A stretch of DNA of 64,000 nt from CAYFZO01 sp965226235 (GCA_965226235.1 OZ245335.1:496001-560000); one strand, 5' to 3'; positions 1 to 8,956 are shown, numbered from the stretch's first letter. Numbers and translations: made by a program. Notes: generated by a model not told the origin, from the sequence alone.

Positions 1-84
1 GCCTGCTGCAGAGGTATTTCCTCAAAGCTTCGCAGGCGGTCTCGCGGAAATCTATTCGCTTCGCAGAATTTATGAAAGGGAAAC

Positions 85-2304
85 ATGAAAAAAATACTTA
101 TCAACGCAGCTCAGAAAGAAGAGTTGCGCGTAGCAATCATAGATGAAAACAAACTCGTTGACCTTGATATCGACAAGCTATCCTCGGAACGAAAGAAAGG
201 AAACATCTACAAAGGGAAAATAGCCCGCATCGAACCCGGCCTCGACGCTGTATTCGTAGACTACGGAGAGCCGAAGCACGGATTTCTCCCGTTCCGGGAA
301 ATAGCGCCGGCTTATTACAAGGTCAACCAGTCCAACGAAGCCCGGAACGACTCAACGTCCCAGAAATCCCTGCGGCAAGGGCAATCCTTGTTGGTGCAGG
401 TGCAGCGGGAAACCCGGGATAACAAGGGCGCCGCGCTGACTACTTTTCTCAGCCTCGCAGGGCGCTATCTGGTATTCATGCCGAACAGCCTGCGTCCCGG
501 CGGTATCTCTCGCCGGATAGGAGAAAAGGATCGCAATAGCATGCGGGAAATGATTGCACAGCTTGATGTCGGCGACGAAGGGGCAAGCATTATTGCCCGC
601 ACCCAGGGTGTCGGTCGCGACTTCAAGGCACTGCAACAGGATTTTGACAGCCTGAAAAAGCTTTGGGATTCGGTTCTCCAGGCTGCCAAAAGCCAGCCGG
701 CGCCATTCCTGGTATACCAGGAGAGCAATATTGCCATCTGTGCCTTGCGCGATCATTTCAGCGAAGACATCGAAAAAATCATGATCGATAACGAAAAGAT
801 ATTCGAGGACGCGCGCAGCTTCATCCACTTGGTGATGCCGGAACAGGCAGACAAACTACACCTGTATCAGGAACCGATACCATTGTTCGAATGCTATGGC
901 ATAGAGGATCAGATCGAAGCAGCGTATCACCGTACTATGCTTCTGCCTTCGGGAGGATCATTGGCACTCGACCAGACCGAAGCCTTGCTATCGATCGACA
1001 TCAACTCGGGTAGAGCAACCAAGGCAGGCAACATCGAAGAAACCGCCTTGAACACCAACCTGGAGGCCGCCGAAGAAATCGCACTGCAACTACGGTTGCG
1101 CGACCTCGGCGGGTTGATCGTGATCGATTTCATCGACATGGAATCGATGACCAATCGCAAAATGGTTGAAGACCGCTTGTACAACGCGACCCGCGTGGAC
1201 CAGGCGCGCGTGCAATTCGACAAGATCTCACGCTTCGGGCTACTTGAAATGTCTCGCCAGCGCCTTCGCCCCTCGCTACAGGAATCAAACCATGTTCCGT
1301 GTCCACAATGCGAAGGCAAAGGCCTCGTGCGCAACCTCGAATCGAGTGCGCTCGCGGCGTTGCGCATGATGGAAAAAGCAGCCATCGGGGAGAACGGCAA
1401 TTGTGTGATCGCGCATCTCCCAATCGAAACCGCCAGTTTCCTGCTCAACAAGATGCGCGAGAAAATCGGTGAGATAGAAATGCGCCATGGCGCAAAACTG
1501 GTCGTTATACCGGACGCGCACATACACAAGCCGAGTATCCAGACACAGAAGCAGGTAAACGACGAGCATTTCCGTAAACCAACGAAAAAGCATACGCCAC
1601 CGACCCCTCAGCGCTATCTGGCGCAGGATAAGAAAAGGGAGGTAGATTCAGCGATCAATTTCATGCGCGGGGCAGCAAAGCCAAATCGCAAGTCTGGCCT
1701 TCTGTCCGGAATTTTCTCGATCTTTACGTCCAGGAAAAAGAACGACGCCACAACCACGGAAGAAAAAAAGGGGCGCGACAGAAAACAACAACGCCAGGCA
1801 AGCGGCAATAGCGACGGCAGAAGAGACGGCAATAGCGACGGCAGAAGAGACGGCAGAAAGGATCAAGGCAGAAGCAGCCGGCGGCGCTCGAACTCTCCCC
1901 GCAGGAGCAATCAACGCCGGAGCGCATCCATGGAAACTTCGGAGCAAAAAAACGAACCCAGGGGAAGAAGCGGCAACGAGCAATCTCGTCGCAACGCTTC
2001 TGCCTCCAGGCACCAGGCCACACCGAAGGACAGAAACGCCCATGCGCCGGATCAGCCCTACTCTCACGGCACCGATGACAATCAACGCAACGACCGACGG
2101 GCCTCACAATTAAGTGAACCGGAAAGCAGAGCGATGCCGGCACAACCCGCGCCGGAGGTACCCACGGAAAAACCTGCCATGAGAGAAAACATCCAGCCAC
2201 AGCAAAGCGACAAAGACAGCAAGCAGGAAAGCTATTCGCCACCGAGTTCATCCAAAATTTCTCATCTGAAACAGGTCGAAACCAAATCTCCACCGAAAAT
2301 CTGA
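85..2304 (+). CDS. rne: Ribonuclease E
   Basis: Endoribonuclease that starts mRNA decay and matures rRNA and tRNA precursors. The sequence shows an S1 RNA-binding domain at about residues 37-120, then the DNase I-like catalytic domain with the two expected metal-binding aspartates, D305 (in SIDINSG) and D348 (in VIDFIDM), and the Zn-link C406-P-Q-C409. Beyond about residue 500 the protein becomes a low-complexity Arg/Ser/Asn/Gln-rich tail, as in RNase E scaffolds that bind degradosome partners; RNase G lacks such a tail. At 739 aa it is shorter than the E. coli enzyme (about 1060). The ATG follows a purine-rich AAAGGGAAAC. The tail contains a 24-bp tandem duplication. cysS follows 41 bases later on the same strand. 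Confidence 0.95.
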   Translation: MKKILINAAQKEELRVAIIDENKLVDLDIDKLSSERKKGNIYKGKIARIEPGLDAVFVDYGEPKHGFLPFREIAPAYYKVNQSNEARNDSTSQKSLRQGQSLLVQVQRETRDNKGAALTTFLSLAGRYLVFMPNSLRPGGISRRIGEKDRNSMREMIAQLDVGDEGASIIARTQGVGRDFKALQQDFDSLKKLWDSVLQAAKSQPAPFLVYQESNIAICALRDHFSEDIEKIMIDNEKIFEDARSFIHLVMPEQADKLHLYQEPIPLFECYGIEDQIEAAYHRTMLLPSGGSLALDQTEALLSIDINSGRATKAGNIEETALNTNLEAAEEIALQLRLRDLGGLIVIDFIDMESMTNRKMVEDRLYNATRVDQARVQFDKISRFGLLEMSRQRLRPSLQESNHVPCPQCEGKGLVRNLESSALAALRMMEKAAIGENGNCVIAHLPIETASFLLNKMREKIGEIEMRHGAKLVVIPDAHIHKPSIQTQKQVNDEHFRKPTKKHTPPTPQRYLAQDKKREVDSAINFMRGAAKPNRKSGLLSGIFSIFTSRKKNDATTTEEKKGRDRKQQRQASGNSDGRRDGNSDGRRDGRKDQGRSSRRRSNSPRRSNQRRSASMETSEQKNEPRGRSGNEQSRRNASASRHQATPKDRNAHAPDQPYSHGTDDNQRNDRRASQLSEPESRAMPAQPAPEVPTEKPAMRENIQPQQSDKDSKQESYSPPSSSKISHLKQVETKSPPKI
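1804..1851 (+). repeat. 24-bp tandem duplication in the rne tail
   Basis: Two consecutive identical 24-bp units (each beginning GGCAATAGCGAC) encode the octapeptide GNSDGRRD twice, followed by a partial third unit. The unit length is a multiple of three, so the frame is kept. It lies in the disordered C-terminal tail, where length change is likely to be tolerated. Confidence 0.85.
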
Positions 2305-2345
2305 ACCAGAACCGATAGACCCTCATCTGCACACTCGGCAATGGC

Positions 2346-3692
2346 ATGAGCATCAGCCTGTTCAACACGCTGTCCGCCCGGCGCGAAATCTTTACCCCCG
2401 GCAGAGAGGACGCCGTGACCATGTATGTCTGCGGGCCGACCGTTTACAACCGTATTCATGTCGGCAACGCGCGTCCGGTGGTTGTTTTCGACACACTGTT
2501 TCGCCTGCTGAAGCTGCGTTACCAGAATGTAATCTATGCTCGCAACATCACCGATATAGATGACAAAATCATTGCTGTCGCCGCTCGATCCTCCTGCAGT
2601 GTTTCTCACATCGCCGCGCAATACACGCAGAGCTTTCATGAGGACATCGATAGGTTGAACGTGCTTGAGCCAACGGTAGAACCGCGCGCTGTCGAACACG
2701 TCCCGCAGATGATCGACACGATCGAATTACTCATAGAAAACGGACACGCCTACGAAGCGGAAAACCACGTGCTGTTCGAAGTATCGACAATGCCCGATTA
2801 CGGGTGCCTGTCGAAACGTGATCGAGATGACATGATCGCCGGCGCGCGTGTCGAAACGGCACCCTATAAAAGAGACCCCATGGACTTCGTCTTATGGAAG
2901 CCATCGTCAGAGCAACAACCTGGCTGGGACAGCCCCTGGGGACGCGGGCGTCCGGGCTGGCACCTGGAATGCTCGACGATGGCTCACACCCATTTAGGCG
3001 AAGTCATCGATATCCATGGTGGCGGCCAGGATCTGGTTTTTCCTCATCACGAAAACGAAATCGCGCAGAGTTGCGGTGCGCGTGGGCACGATACATTCGC
3101 TCGCTACTGGATACACAACGGGTACATCACGGTGAAGGGAGAAAAGATGTCGAAATCACTCGGTAACTTTATCGTGCTCGGTGATATATTGAAAAAGTTT
3201 CATGGCGAGGTCGTACGTTTGGCACTGCTGAGCACGCATTACCACAAACCACTGGATTGGTCGGAGGATGCCTTGCACGAAGCGAAACATACACTGGACA
3301 AGTGGTATCGGTGTCTGCTTGAGCAAGACGCAAGAGACGATGAAGAGGAGGCCACCGACACCCAGGTGCTCGATGCGCTCAGCGACGATCTGAATACGCC
3401 TGGTGCCATCGCTGAAATGCACAAGCTCGCAAAACATCGCCTCGGTACTCGCTTGCGGGCTTCGGGCGCATTGCTTGGCGTGTTGCAGGAATCTCCGGCC
3501 GACTGGTTCCGATGGACACCCCCCAAGGATCGTTCCATGGACGAAGAGCGCATCCGCTTGATGGTCGATCGGCGTCAACAGGCCCGGCTCGACAAAGACT
3601 TTGCAACCGCGGACAAAATCCGTCTGGAGCTCGAGCAATCCGGGATCATGCTGGAGGATCACGGTGGAAAAACCAACTGGCGGCGCAGATGA
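2346..3692 (+). CDS. cysS: Cysteinyl-tRNA synthetase
   Basis: Charges tRNA-Cys with cysteine in the cytoplasm. It has the class I features: YVCGPTVY with zinc ligand C29, the HIGH-type signature HVGN starting at H38, and the KMSKS loop at about residues 267-271 (EKMSKSLGN). The 448-aa length is normal for the bacterial enzyme (E. coli 461). The stop TGA overlaps the ATG of the next gene (yidD) as ATGA, so the two are probably translationally coupled. No strong Shine-Dalgarno sequence precedes the chosen ATG, and an out-of-frame ATG lies 5 bases upstream. Confidence 0.95.
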   Translation: MSISLFNTLSARREIFTPGREDAVTMYVCGPTVYNRIHVGNARPVVVFDTLFRLLKLRYQNVIYARNITDIDDKIIAVAARSSCSVSHIAAQYTQSFHEDIDRLNVLEPTVEPRAVEHVPQMIDTIELLIENGHAYEAENHVLFEVSTMPDYGCLSKRDRDDMIAGARVETAPYKRDPMDFVLWKPSSEQQPGWDSPWGRGRPGWHLECSTMAHTHLGEVIDIHGGGQDLVFPHHENEIAQSCGARGHDTFARYWIHNGYITVKGEKMSKSLGNFIVLGDILKKFHGEVVRLALLSTHYHKPLDWSEDALHEAKHTLDKWYRCLLEQDARDDEEEATDTQVLDALSDDLNTPGAIAEMHKLAKHRLGTRLRASGALLGVLQESPADWFRWTPPKDRSMDEERIRLMVDRRQQARLDKDFATADKIRLELEQSGIMLEDHGGKTNWRRR

Positions 3693-3955
3693 TCATGCGT
3701 AGACTGTTGATAGCCGGCATCAGGCTGTACCAACTAACGCTGCGCGCTTTTATCGGATGCCACTGCCGCTTTTTCCCCACCTGCTCGGACTACGCGATCG
3801 AAGCGCTGGAAAAGCACGGTTGCGTGCGCGGCTCACGCTTGATTCTGTCACGGCTTGCCCGCTGCCACCCATTTGCCCATGGCGGCCACGATCCGGTACC
3901 CGAGCCGATGAAAAATATGCGATCTACAGGCCGCGCGAGGATGGACACATGGTGA
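3689..3955 (+). CDS. yidD: Membrane protein insertion efficiency factor YidD
   Basis: Small 88-aa cytoplasmic-face protein that assists YidC-dependent membrane insertion. The sequence has the hallmark segment YQLTLRAFIGCHCRFFPTCS, with an amphipathic N-terminus and conserved cysteines, followed by YAIEALEKHG and RLARCHPF. The ATG overlaps the cysS stop (ATGA), and the start of hisI overlaps its own end, giving a tight cysS-yidD-hisI series. yidD usually sits in the rpmH-rnpA-yidD-yidC cluster near the origin, so this position is unusual. A start at 3695 (the second Met) is also possible. Confidence 0.9.
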   Translation: MIMRRLLIAGIRLYQLTLRAFIGCHCRFFPTCSDYAIEALEKHGCVRGSRLILSRLARCHPFAHGGHDPVPEPMKNMRSTGRARMDTW

Positions 3956-4413
3956 AATTTGCAACACGCAGGAGCGTCGAACAGGTCGAAGAAGGCCTGG
4001 AGTTGGCGCCGAAGTTTGACAGCGCCGGGCTGATCCCCGTGGTTACCACCGATTACGCTACAGGTGAAGTGTTGATGCACGCCTACATGAACCAGGAAGC
4101 TTTGGAAAAAACCATCGAGACCGGCATGGCGCATTACTGGAGCCGCAGTCGCAGGTCGCTGTGGCGCAAAGGCGAAGTCAGTGGCCTGATCCAGCGTGTA
4201 AGGCAAATGAAAATCGACGACGACCAGGACGCGATCTGGCTGCGCGTGGAGGTGGCAGGCGGCGCAAGCTGCCACATCGGATACCGCTCCTGCTTTTACC
4301 GGGAAATCCAGTGCAAGGAAGATACGAGCGCGGCTCTGAAACGTACCGAGGATGAAAAAATATTCGACCCGGAAAAAATTTACCAGGGAAAACCAAACCC
4401 CACACAGCTATAG
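3949..4413 (+). CDS. hisI: Phosphoribosyl-AMP cyclohydrolase HisI
   Basis: Third step of histidine biosynthesis: opens the adenine ring of phosphoribosyl-AMP. The 154-aa product shows the family blocks VLMHAYMNQEAL, HYWSRSRRSLWRKGE and the metal-binding CHIGYRSCFYR. There is no HisE domain, so it is the single-function form. The ATG overlaps the yidD stop region. No other his gene is nearby, so histidine genes are scattered or this is an isolated copy. The last 195 bases of the gene lie inside a 368-bp tandem duplication, but the first copy keeps the gene intact up to its TAG. Confidence 0.93.
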   Translation: MVKFATRRSVEQVEEGLELAPKFDSAGLIPVVTTDYATGEVLMHAYMNQEALEKTIETGMAHYWSRSRRSLWRKGEVSGLIQRVRQMKIDDDQDAIWLRVEVAGGASCHIGYRSCFYREIQCKEDTSAALKRTEDEKIFDPEKIYQGKPNPTQL

Positions 4414-4438
4414 AGCTGTAGAGGCAACCGCCACCGGA

Positions 4439-4586
4439 TCACTCGCCTGCCAGGCGGCGATAAAGCCCGAGACAGGCATCTTCTATGCAGTCGAGCATCG
4501 TCGCATACTCCCGTTGGCCGTCCGGGAACGGAATGTCCCGTATCGTAAACACCTCGGAGTAATCCATCAGCAATTCAACCCGTGCT
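4439..4586 (-). pseudogene. Orphan 3' fragment of the low-molecular-weight phosphatase
   Basis: Copy-1 version of the last part of the phosphatase gene found at 4807-5272. It encodes the C-terminal segment with ELLMDYSEVFTIRDIPFPDG and the normal stop, but has no start or active-site loop. It is a by-product of the 368-bp tandem duplication. Confidence 0.85.
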
Positions 4587-4781
4587 GACGACCAGGACGC
4601 AATCTGGCTGCGCGTGGAGGTGGCAGGCGGCGCAAGCTGCCACATCGGATACCGCTCCTGCTTTTACCGGGAAATCCAGTGCAAGGAAGATACGAGCGCG
4701 GCTCTGAAACGTACCGAGGATGAAAAAATATTCGACCCGGAAAAAATTTACCAGGGAAAACCAAACCCCACACAGCTATAG
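4587..4781 (+). pseudogene. Orphan 3' fragment of hisI
   Basis: Copy-2 version of the hisI 3' end, from about codon 91 to the stop, including the CHIGYRSCFYR block. It has no start codon of its own and is preceded by the duplicated phosphatase end, so it should not be functional. Confidence 0.85.
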
Positions 4782-4806
4782 AGCTGTAGAGGCAACCGCC
4801 ACCGGA

Positions 4807-5272
4807 TCACTCGCCTGCCAGGCGGCGATAAAGCCCGAGACAGGCATCTTCTATGCAGTCGAGCATCGTCGCATACTCCCGTTGGCCGTCCGGGAACGGA
4901 ATGTCTCGTATCGTAAACACCTCGGAGTAATCCATCAGCAATTCAACCCGTGCTGTCGCGTTGGCAGGCGCCAGTTCCTGCACCTGCAACAAATTCTCCT
5001 CACTGGCGGCAAGGATCAGGTTGAAATCGCCAAAGTCCCTGGCTCTGAGCACTCTGGAACGCAACCGCGAAAAATCGTAACCGCGCATGGCTGCTACCGA
5101 GCATAGCTTCGAGTCGGGCAGGCACCCAGGCAGGGCCTGCACACCGGCAGAGTCGCTGGTGACCCTGAACCCGGCACTCTCGGTCAGGTAGACGAAATAC
5201 ACCCTCGGCGGCAATCGAGCGACAGGTGTTCTGCTGACACACAAACAGAATAGATTGACCGGACTCACGCAC
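4807..5272 (-). pseudogene. Low-molecular-weight protein tyrosine phosphatase, frameshifted
   Basis: Homologue of the arsenate reductase-like/LMW tyrosine phosphatases. The first part, in one frame, has the P-loop ILFVCQQNTCRS (C-x5-R). A shift near 5190-5197 moves the rest (ESAGFRVTSDSAGVQALPG, LILAASEENL, CIEDACLGL) into another frame. Neither frame alone gives a whole protein. A GTG at 5272 overlapping the epmA stop is the likely original start. The usual glycine of the P-loop (CxGN) is replaced by Gln, and the usual Pro after RS is Ile. The gene may be decaying, or the shift may be a base-call error. It converges on hisI, and its 3' end is part of the tandem duplication. Confidence 0.8.
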
Positions 5273-6182
5273 TGTGCCAATCAAAGCTGAGTGTAGAAGA
5301 GACATTATCGGCAAGCGCAATCGACATCAGCGCGCGGTCGACCCCCAGGGAAGCCCCGGCACAATCGGGAAACCCCTGGTCAAGAGCATCGATCAACGCG
5401 CTGTGAATGGCTCGTGGCGCTTTTCCCATCCTGACACAGGAATCGTTATCGCGGGTAAAGCGATTCCGGCATTCTTCAGCGTCGGTCAGTTCGGTATATC
5501 CGTTTACCAACTCGACTGCCTCCAGATAAACCTCGAAGCGCTCGGCGACACCCTGGTTGACTCGCGCCAGCAACGCCTGCTGCGGAGGGTAATCATAGAC
5601 AAAAGTAAGCCGGTCCGCGGGAAAATGCGTGCGCGCGATCGTGTCCATGAGAAAATCCACGGCCTCCGCGTACCCCCGCACGGTTTTATACCCGTGCTCG
5701 CGCGCTTTCGCGATAAAGAGCTCGGCTTCATCCACCCATGGGTCGACAGCAAGTGCGTCGACAAACAACTCGCGATACGAAACAAACCTGGAGTCCCGCA
5801 ACGGCGTCCGCAACGCCAATAAGTGCTGCAACAACTCATCCGTTTCCTTCATCAACCGCTGATAATCCCAGCCACGACGATACCACTCGAGCATGGTGAA
5901 TTCAGGATTGTGCAGCGCGCCAATTTCCTGCCCGCGAAAAACCTTGCCGATCTGGTAAATATCTTCGGTGCAGATAACAAGCAACCGCTTCATGAGAAAT
6001 TCCGGCGAAGTTCGCAGATAACGTCCGGCTGCCGCAATCGGCTCGATACAGGGATCGGTTGCAGGCGTCGATTCCAGGCAAGGTGTTTCAACTTCCATCA
6101 CGCCGCGTTCTTCAAAAAAGCCGCGGATAAGCGCGAGTACCTTCGCACGCAGACGAAGTATTGATAAGCTGCCGGCACTCAC
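5265..6182 (-). CDS. epmA: EF-P (R)-beta-lysine ligase EpmA (GenX/PoxA)
   Basis: Class II lysyl-tRNA-synthetase-like enzyme that attaches (R)-beta-lysine to a lysine of elongation factor P. The 305-aa protein lacks the anticodon-binding domain and shows ALIRGFFEERGVMEVETP, RYLRTSPEFLMKRLL, QIGKVFRGQE and the C-terminal GVDRALMSIAL motif. Length and blocks fit EpmA rather than full-length LysS. The start is a GTG at 6182, five bases after the efp stop, so efp and epmA form an operon. epmB, which makes the beta-lysine, is divergently placed at 6805. Confidence 0.93.
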   Translation of the reverse strand: MSAGSLSILRLRAKVLALIRGFFEERGVMEVETPCLESTPATDPCIEPIAAAGRYLRTSPEFLMKRLLVICTEDIYQIGKVFRGQEIGALHNPEFTMLEWYRRGWDYQRLMKETDELLQHLLALRTPLRDSRFVSYRELFVDALAVDPWVDEAELFIAKAREHGYKTVRGYAEAVDFLMDTIARTHFPADRLTFVYDYPPQQALLARVNQGVAERFEVYLEAVELVNGYTELTDAEECRNRFTRDNDSCVRMGKAPRAIHSALIDALDQGFPDCAGASLGVDRALMSIALADNVSSTLSFDWHSA

Positions 6183-6187
6183 CGGAA

Positions 6188-6751
6188 TTATTTTACACGA
6201 CCGACGTACTCGCCACTACCGGACTTGACGCGTAACACTTCACCTTTTTCGATAAACAAAGGGACCTTGACCGACGCGCCGGTTTCGAGGGTTGCCGGTT
6301 TGGAACCACCCGTCGCGGTGTCACCACGCACCCCTGGATCCGTCTCGATCACCTCGAGTTCAACGACGTCGGGTGGCTCGACACGGATAGGAACACCGTT
6401 GTACAGCAGAACGACACACTTCTCCTGCGCCTTCAACCAGTACCTGATTTCTCCGACGACGCTCTCCCCCATCGCATACTGTTCGTAAGTATCCGGGCTC
6501 ATGAAATGCCATTCGTTCCCGTCGTTATACAGGTACTGCAGTTCAAGCTCCACGATGTCAGCGGCGTCGACACTTTCCCCGGATTTATAGGTTCGATCGA
6601 TTACACGCTGGGTTACCAGGTTTCTCATCCGCACCCGGTTGAAGGCCTGCCCTTTGCCTGGCTTGACGAATTCATTCACCAGGATCACACAGGGATCACC
6701 ATCGACGAGAATTTTCAACCCGCTCTTGAATTCGCTGGTGCTGTAAGGCAT
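6188..6751 (-). CDS. efp: Elongation factor P
   Basis: Translation factor that relieves ribosome stalling at polyproline stretches. The 187-aa protein has the KOW-like N-terminal domain and two OB domains. The loop KPGKGQAF contains K33, the counterpart of E. coli K34, which receives beta-lysine. This agrees with epmA directly downstream and epmB divergent upstream. An AGGAAA stands about 8 bases before the ATG. The length matches the bacterial family (about 188 aa). Confidence 0.96.
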   Translation of the reverse strand: MPYSTSEFKSGLKILVDGDPCVILVNEFVKPGKGQAFNRVRMRNLVTQRVIDRTYKSGESVDAADIVELELQYLYNDGNEWHFMSPDTYEQYAMGESVVGEIRYWLKAQEKCVVLLYNGVPIRVEPPDVVELEVIETDPGVRGDTATGGSKPATLETGASVKVPLFIEKGEVLRVKSGSGEYVGRVK

Positions 6752-6804
6752 ACGTGGTTTCCTGAAATTGCCAACCTCGAACGAGGATCATCTATAGTAA
6801 ACCT

Positions 6805-7797
6805 ATGGAAAATAGCTGGCAAGAAGAGTTGCGGTGCGCTGTCACCTCCGTCGAAGATCTCCTGGCGGCTTTGGAACTGGACAAAACGGCCCTGCGAGCG
6901 GGCGGCGAGTCTAAAAAGTTTCCGCTGCGTGTGCCGCGTCCGTATCTTGCACGCATGCGCAAGGGGGACCCGGACGATCCGCTGCTGCGACAGGTATTGC
7001 CGTTACAGGATGAAAACCTGTGGTCGGCGGGATACACGCTGGACCCGGTAAACGACCTCGGAGCCTTTCGTGCTGACGGCATTTTGCGCAAGTATCACGG
7101 TCGGGTGCTATTGATCGTAACCGGCGCCTGCGCCGTCCACTGCCGGTACTGTTTCCGACGGCACTTCTCCTACAGCGAACGAGCCCTCGGAAGTAAACTC
7201 GACGCGGCCTTGCTTTACATCGCGAGCGACCCTTCCATCGAAGAGGTCATCCTGAGCGGAGGAGACCCTCTGAGCCTGAGCAATTCTCGCCTGTTTGAAT
7301 TGTGCCAGCGCATCGAAGACATCCCGACGGTGCGGCGCGTTCGTATCCACACGCGATTGCCCATCGTCGTTCCGTCGCGTGTAGACGCTGAATTTTCCGC
7401 GTGGTTGAAGCGCCGTAAAAAACGCTACCTGGTCGTGTTCCACATCAATCACCCCAGGGAAATCGACGCCGCGGTCGAACAATCGGTCGCCCGCTTCGCT
7501 GGGGTGACCTTGCTGAACCAGGCGGTGCTGCTGAAAGGAGTAAACGATGACGCGTCTACCCTGGCCGAACTCAGCCGACGCTGTTTTGAAGCTGGCATCC
7601 TGCCTTACTACCTGCACCTGCTGGATCCGGTGCAGGGCGCAGCACATTTTGCGGTCAACGATGCCAGGGCGCTGGCGTTGATGCAGAAGTTGGCCGCACA
7701 TTTGCCGGGCTATCTCGTGCCGCGGCTGGCACGCGATAACGGCGACGTCTCGAAGATCGTGCTGCCCGAAGCGATCGAAGCGAGCGTGATGACCTAG
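6805..7797 (+). CDS. epmB: EF-P lysine 2,3-aminomutase EpmB
   Basis: Radical-SAM, PLP-dependent enzyme converting L-lysine to (R)-beta-lysine for EF-P. The [4Fe-4S] motif C109-x3-C113-x2-C116 (CAVHCRYC) is intact, followed by FRRHFSY, EVILSGGDPL and LKGVNDD. At 330 aa it has the size of the EF-P-specific form rather than catabolic KamA. The start lies 53 bases from the divergent efp start. A TATAGT hexamer only 6 bases before the ATG and no nearby Shine-Dalgarno raise the possibility of a leaderless transcript; this is inference. A palindromic intergenic repeat begins right after its stop. Confidence 0.94.
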   Translation: MENSWQEELRCAVTSVEDLLAALELDKTALRAGGESKKFPLRVPRPYLARMRKGDPDDPLLRQVLPLQDENLWSAGYTLDPVNDLGAFRADGILRKYHGRVLLIVTGACAVHCRYCFRRHFSYSERALGSKLDAALLYIASDPSIEEVILSGGDPLSLSNSRLFELCQRIEDIPTVRRVRIHTRLPIVVPSRVDAEFSAWLKRRKKRYLVVFHINHPREIDAAVEQSVARFAGVTLLNQAVLLKGVNDDASTLAELSRRCFEAGILPYYLHLLDPVQGAAHFAVNDARALALMQKLAAHLPGYLVPRLARDNGDVSKIVLPEAIEASVMT

Positions 7798-8060
7798 CGA
7801 GGAGCAGAATACGACACGCCTGCTGGCCACCACCTGTGGAGCAGACGAAACCCGGAACGCATTCGTAGGGGCGACGCATGCGTCGCCTCTACAACAACAC
7901 CGTCGGCGCAAATCCACGTGTAGGGGCGAGGCATGCCTCGCCCAACAAAGCCCATTCGGTCCACACAAGACATCCTGCCGGCAACACCGTCGGCGCAAAT
8001 CCACGCACAAGGGCGACGCCTGCGCGCCGCGCAGGCACAGAGCCGCTCCATTCAAGCCCC
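7798..8060. repeat. Dispersed palindromic intergenic repeat, copy 1
   Basis: The spacer between epmB and htpX carries two perfect palindromes: an 18-mer at 7870-7887 (GGCGACGCATGCGTCGCC) and a 20-mer at 7924-7943. The unit CAACACCGTCGGCGCAAATC occurs twice (near 7894 and 7981). The lead-in CCACCACCTGTGG...CAGACG...ACGCATTC recurs at about 19814 and 25447. No coding frame here is convincing. It resembles a REP/BIME-type family; mobility or function is not shown. Confidence 0.75.
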
Positions 8061-8067
8061 AAACCGA

Positions 8068-8956
8068 TCACGGTCCCGTTTGTTCCAGCCTTCGGCTGCG
8101 TTCCTCCAGCGGTGGATGGCTCATGAACAGCCGCTTGAAGCCCCCCTGCGCCACTCCCCTGATGCCGAAGGCCGCCAGCTTTGGCAGATCGGGAGCTTCG
8201 TGCGCCGATTGCAGACGCTTGAGAGAGGCGATCATCTTTTCGTGCCCGGCCAGCTTTGCGCCTCCGGCGTCAGCGCGAAACTCGCGCTGCCTGGAAAACC
8301 ACATAACGATCATCGTAGCCAGGACCGAAAGAACGATTTGCGCAAAAATCGACGTGATGAAATAAGCAGGCCCATAACCTCGCTGGGTCTTGAACAGAAC
8401 GCGATCGACAAGGTGCCCTACCACCCTCGATATGAAAATGACCACGGTGTTGACGCCCCCCTGGATCAAGGTCAGCGTAACCATGTCACCGTTCGCCACA
8501 TGGCTGACCTCGTACCCGAGTACCGCCTCGATTTCGCCGGCGTCCATCCGCTCCAGCAACCCTTGGCTCACCGCTACCAGCGCCTTGTTACGAAACATCC
8601 CGGTCGCGAACGCGTTAGGCTGCGGCGACGGAAATATGCCGACCTCGGGCATTCCGAGGCCAGCCGCTTATTGCCTGGTGGGTAACCGTGTCGAGCAGCC
8701 ATCGCTCGACACTGTTGCCTGGGGTTTCTATGACTCGTACGCGCATCGACCGCTTCGCCATGGATTTCGACATCGCGAGCGAAATCAAGGCGCCGGACAT
8801 GCCGATCACCGCCGAAATGATCAGCAGGCCGGCCAGATCGAGGCCGCCGTCATCCTGGCTGAGCATGCGATCGACACCCAGCAGATATAGCGTAACGTTC
8901 AGTACGACCAGAACAGCGATGTTGGTCCCCATGAACAAAGCGACGCGCGTCAGCAT
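8068..8956 (-). pseudogene. htpX: Membrane zinc protease HtpX, frameshifted, active site altered
   Basis: HtpX is an inner-membrane metalloprotease that degrades misfolded membrane proteins. The N-terminal half (from 8956: membrane segments, then ISLAMSKSMAKRS and ERWLLDTVTHQA) and the rest (GMPEVGIFPSPQPNAF onward) lie in different frames, with a shift near 8655-8665. The zinc-binding HEXXH reads YEVSH (in VLGYEVSHVANGDMV): the first catalytic His is Tyr (TAC instead of CAC). Together these argue for a real pseudogene rather than only a base-call error. Its ATG overlaps the parC stop, so it is the last member of a parE-HAD-parC-htpX series. Confidence 0.85.

Larger units (their letters stand above)
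4219..4954. repeat. 368-bp tandem direct duplication (two copies)
   Basis: Copy 1 spans about 4219-4586 and copy 2 about 4587-4954, with a constant offset of 368 bases. The unit holds the 3' end of hisI, the 25-base spacer, and the 3' end of the converging phosphatase gene. Only a few point differences are visible (for example at 4232/4600 and in ATGTCCCG versus ATGTCTCG), so the event is recent. hisI remains whole in copy 1 and the phosphatase 3' end remains attached to its gene in copy 2. The two inner gene ends are orphan fragments. Confidence 0.92.

Noticed and set aside
2..88. Open frame ending in ATGA overlap with the rne start
   Set aside because: Only 28 codons are in the window, with no recognisable sequence. 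It could be the end of an upstream gene, but that cannot be supported.
6777..6790. Hairpin CCTCGAACGAGG between efp and epmB as an operator
   Set aside because: A short 5-bp stem with a 2-base loop is too weak to support a regulatory site.
7866..7943. Palindromes behind epmB as rho-independent terminators
   Set aside because: The stems are strong but no T-run follows, and the same sequence recurs in other spacers, so a repeat family is the better description.
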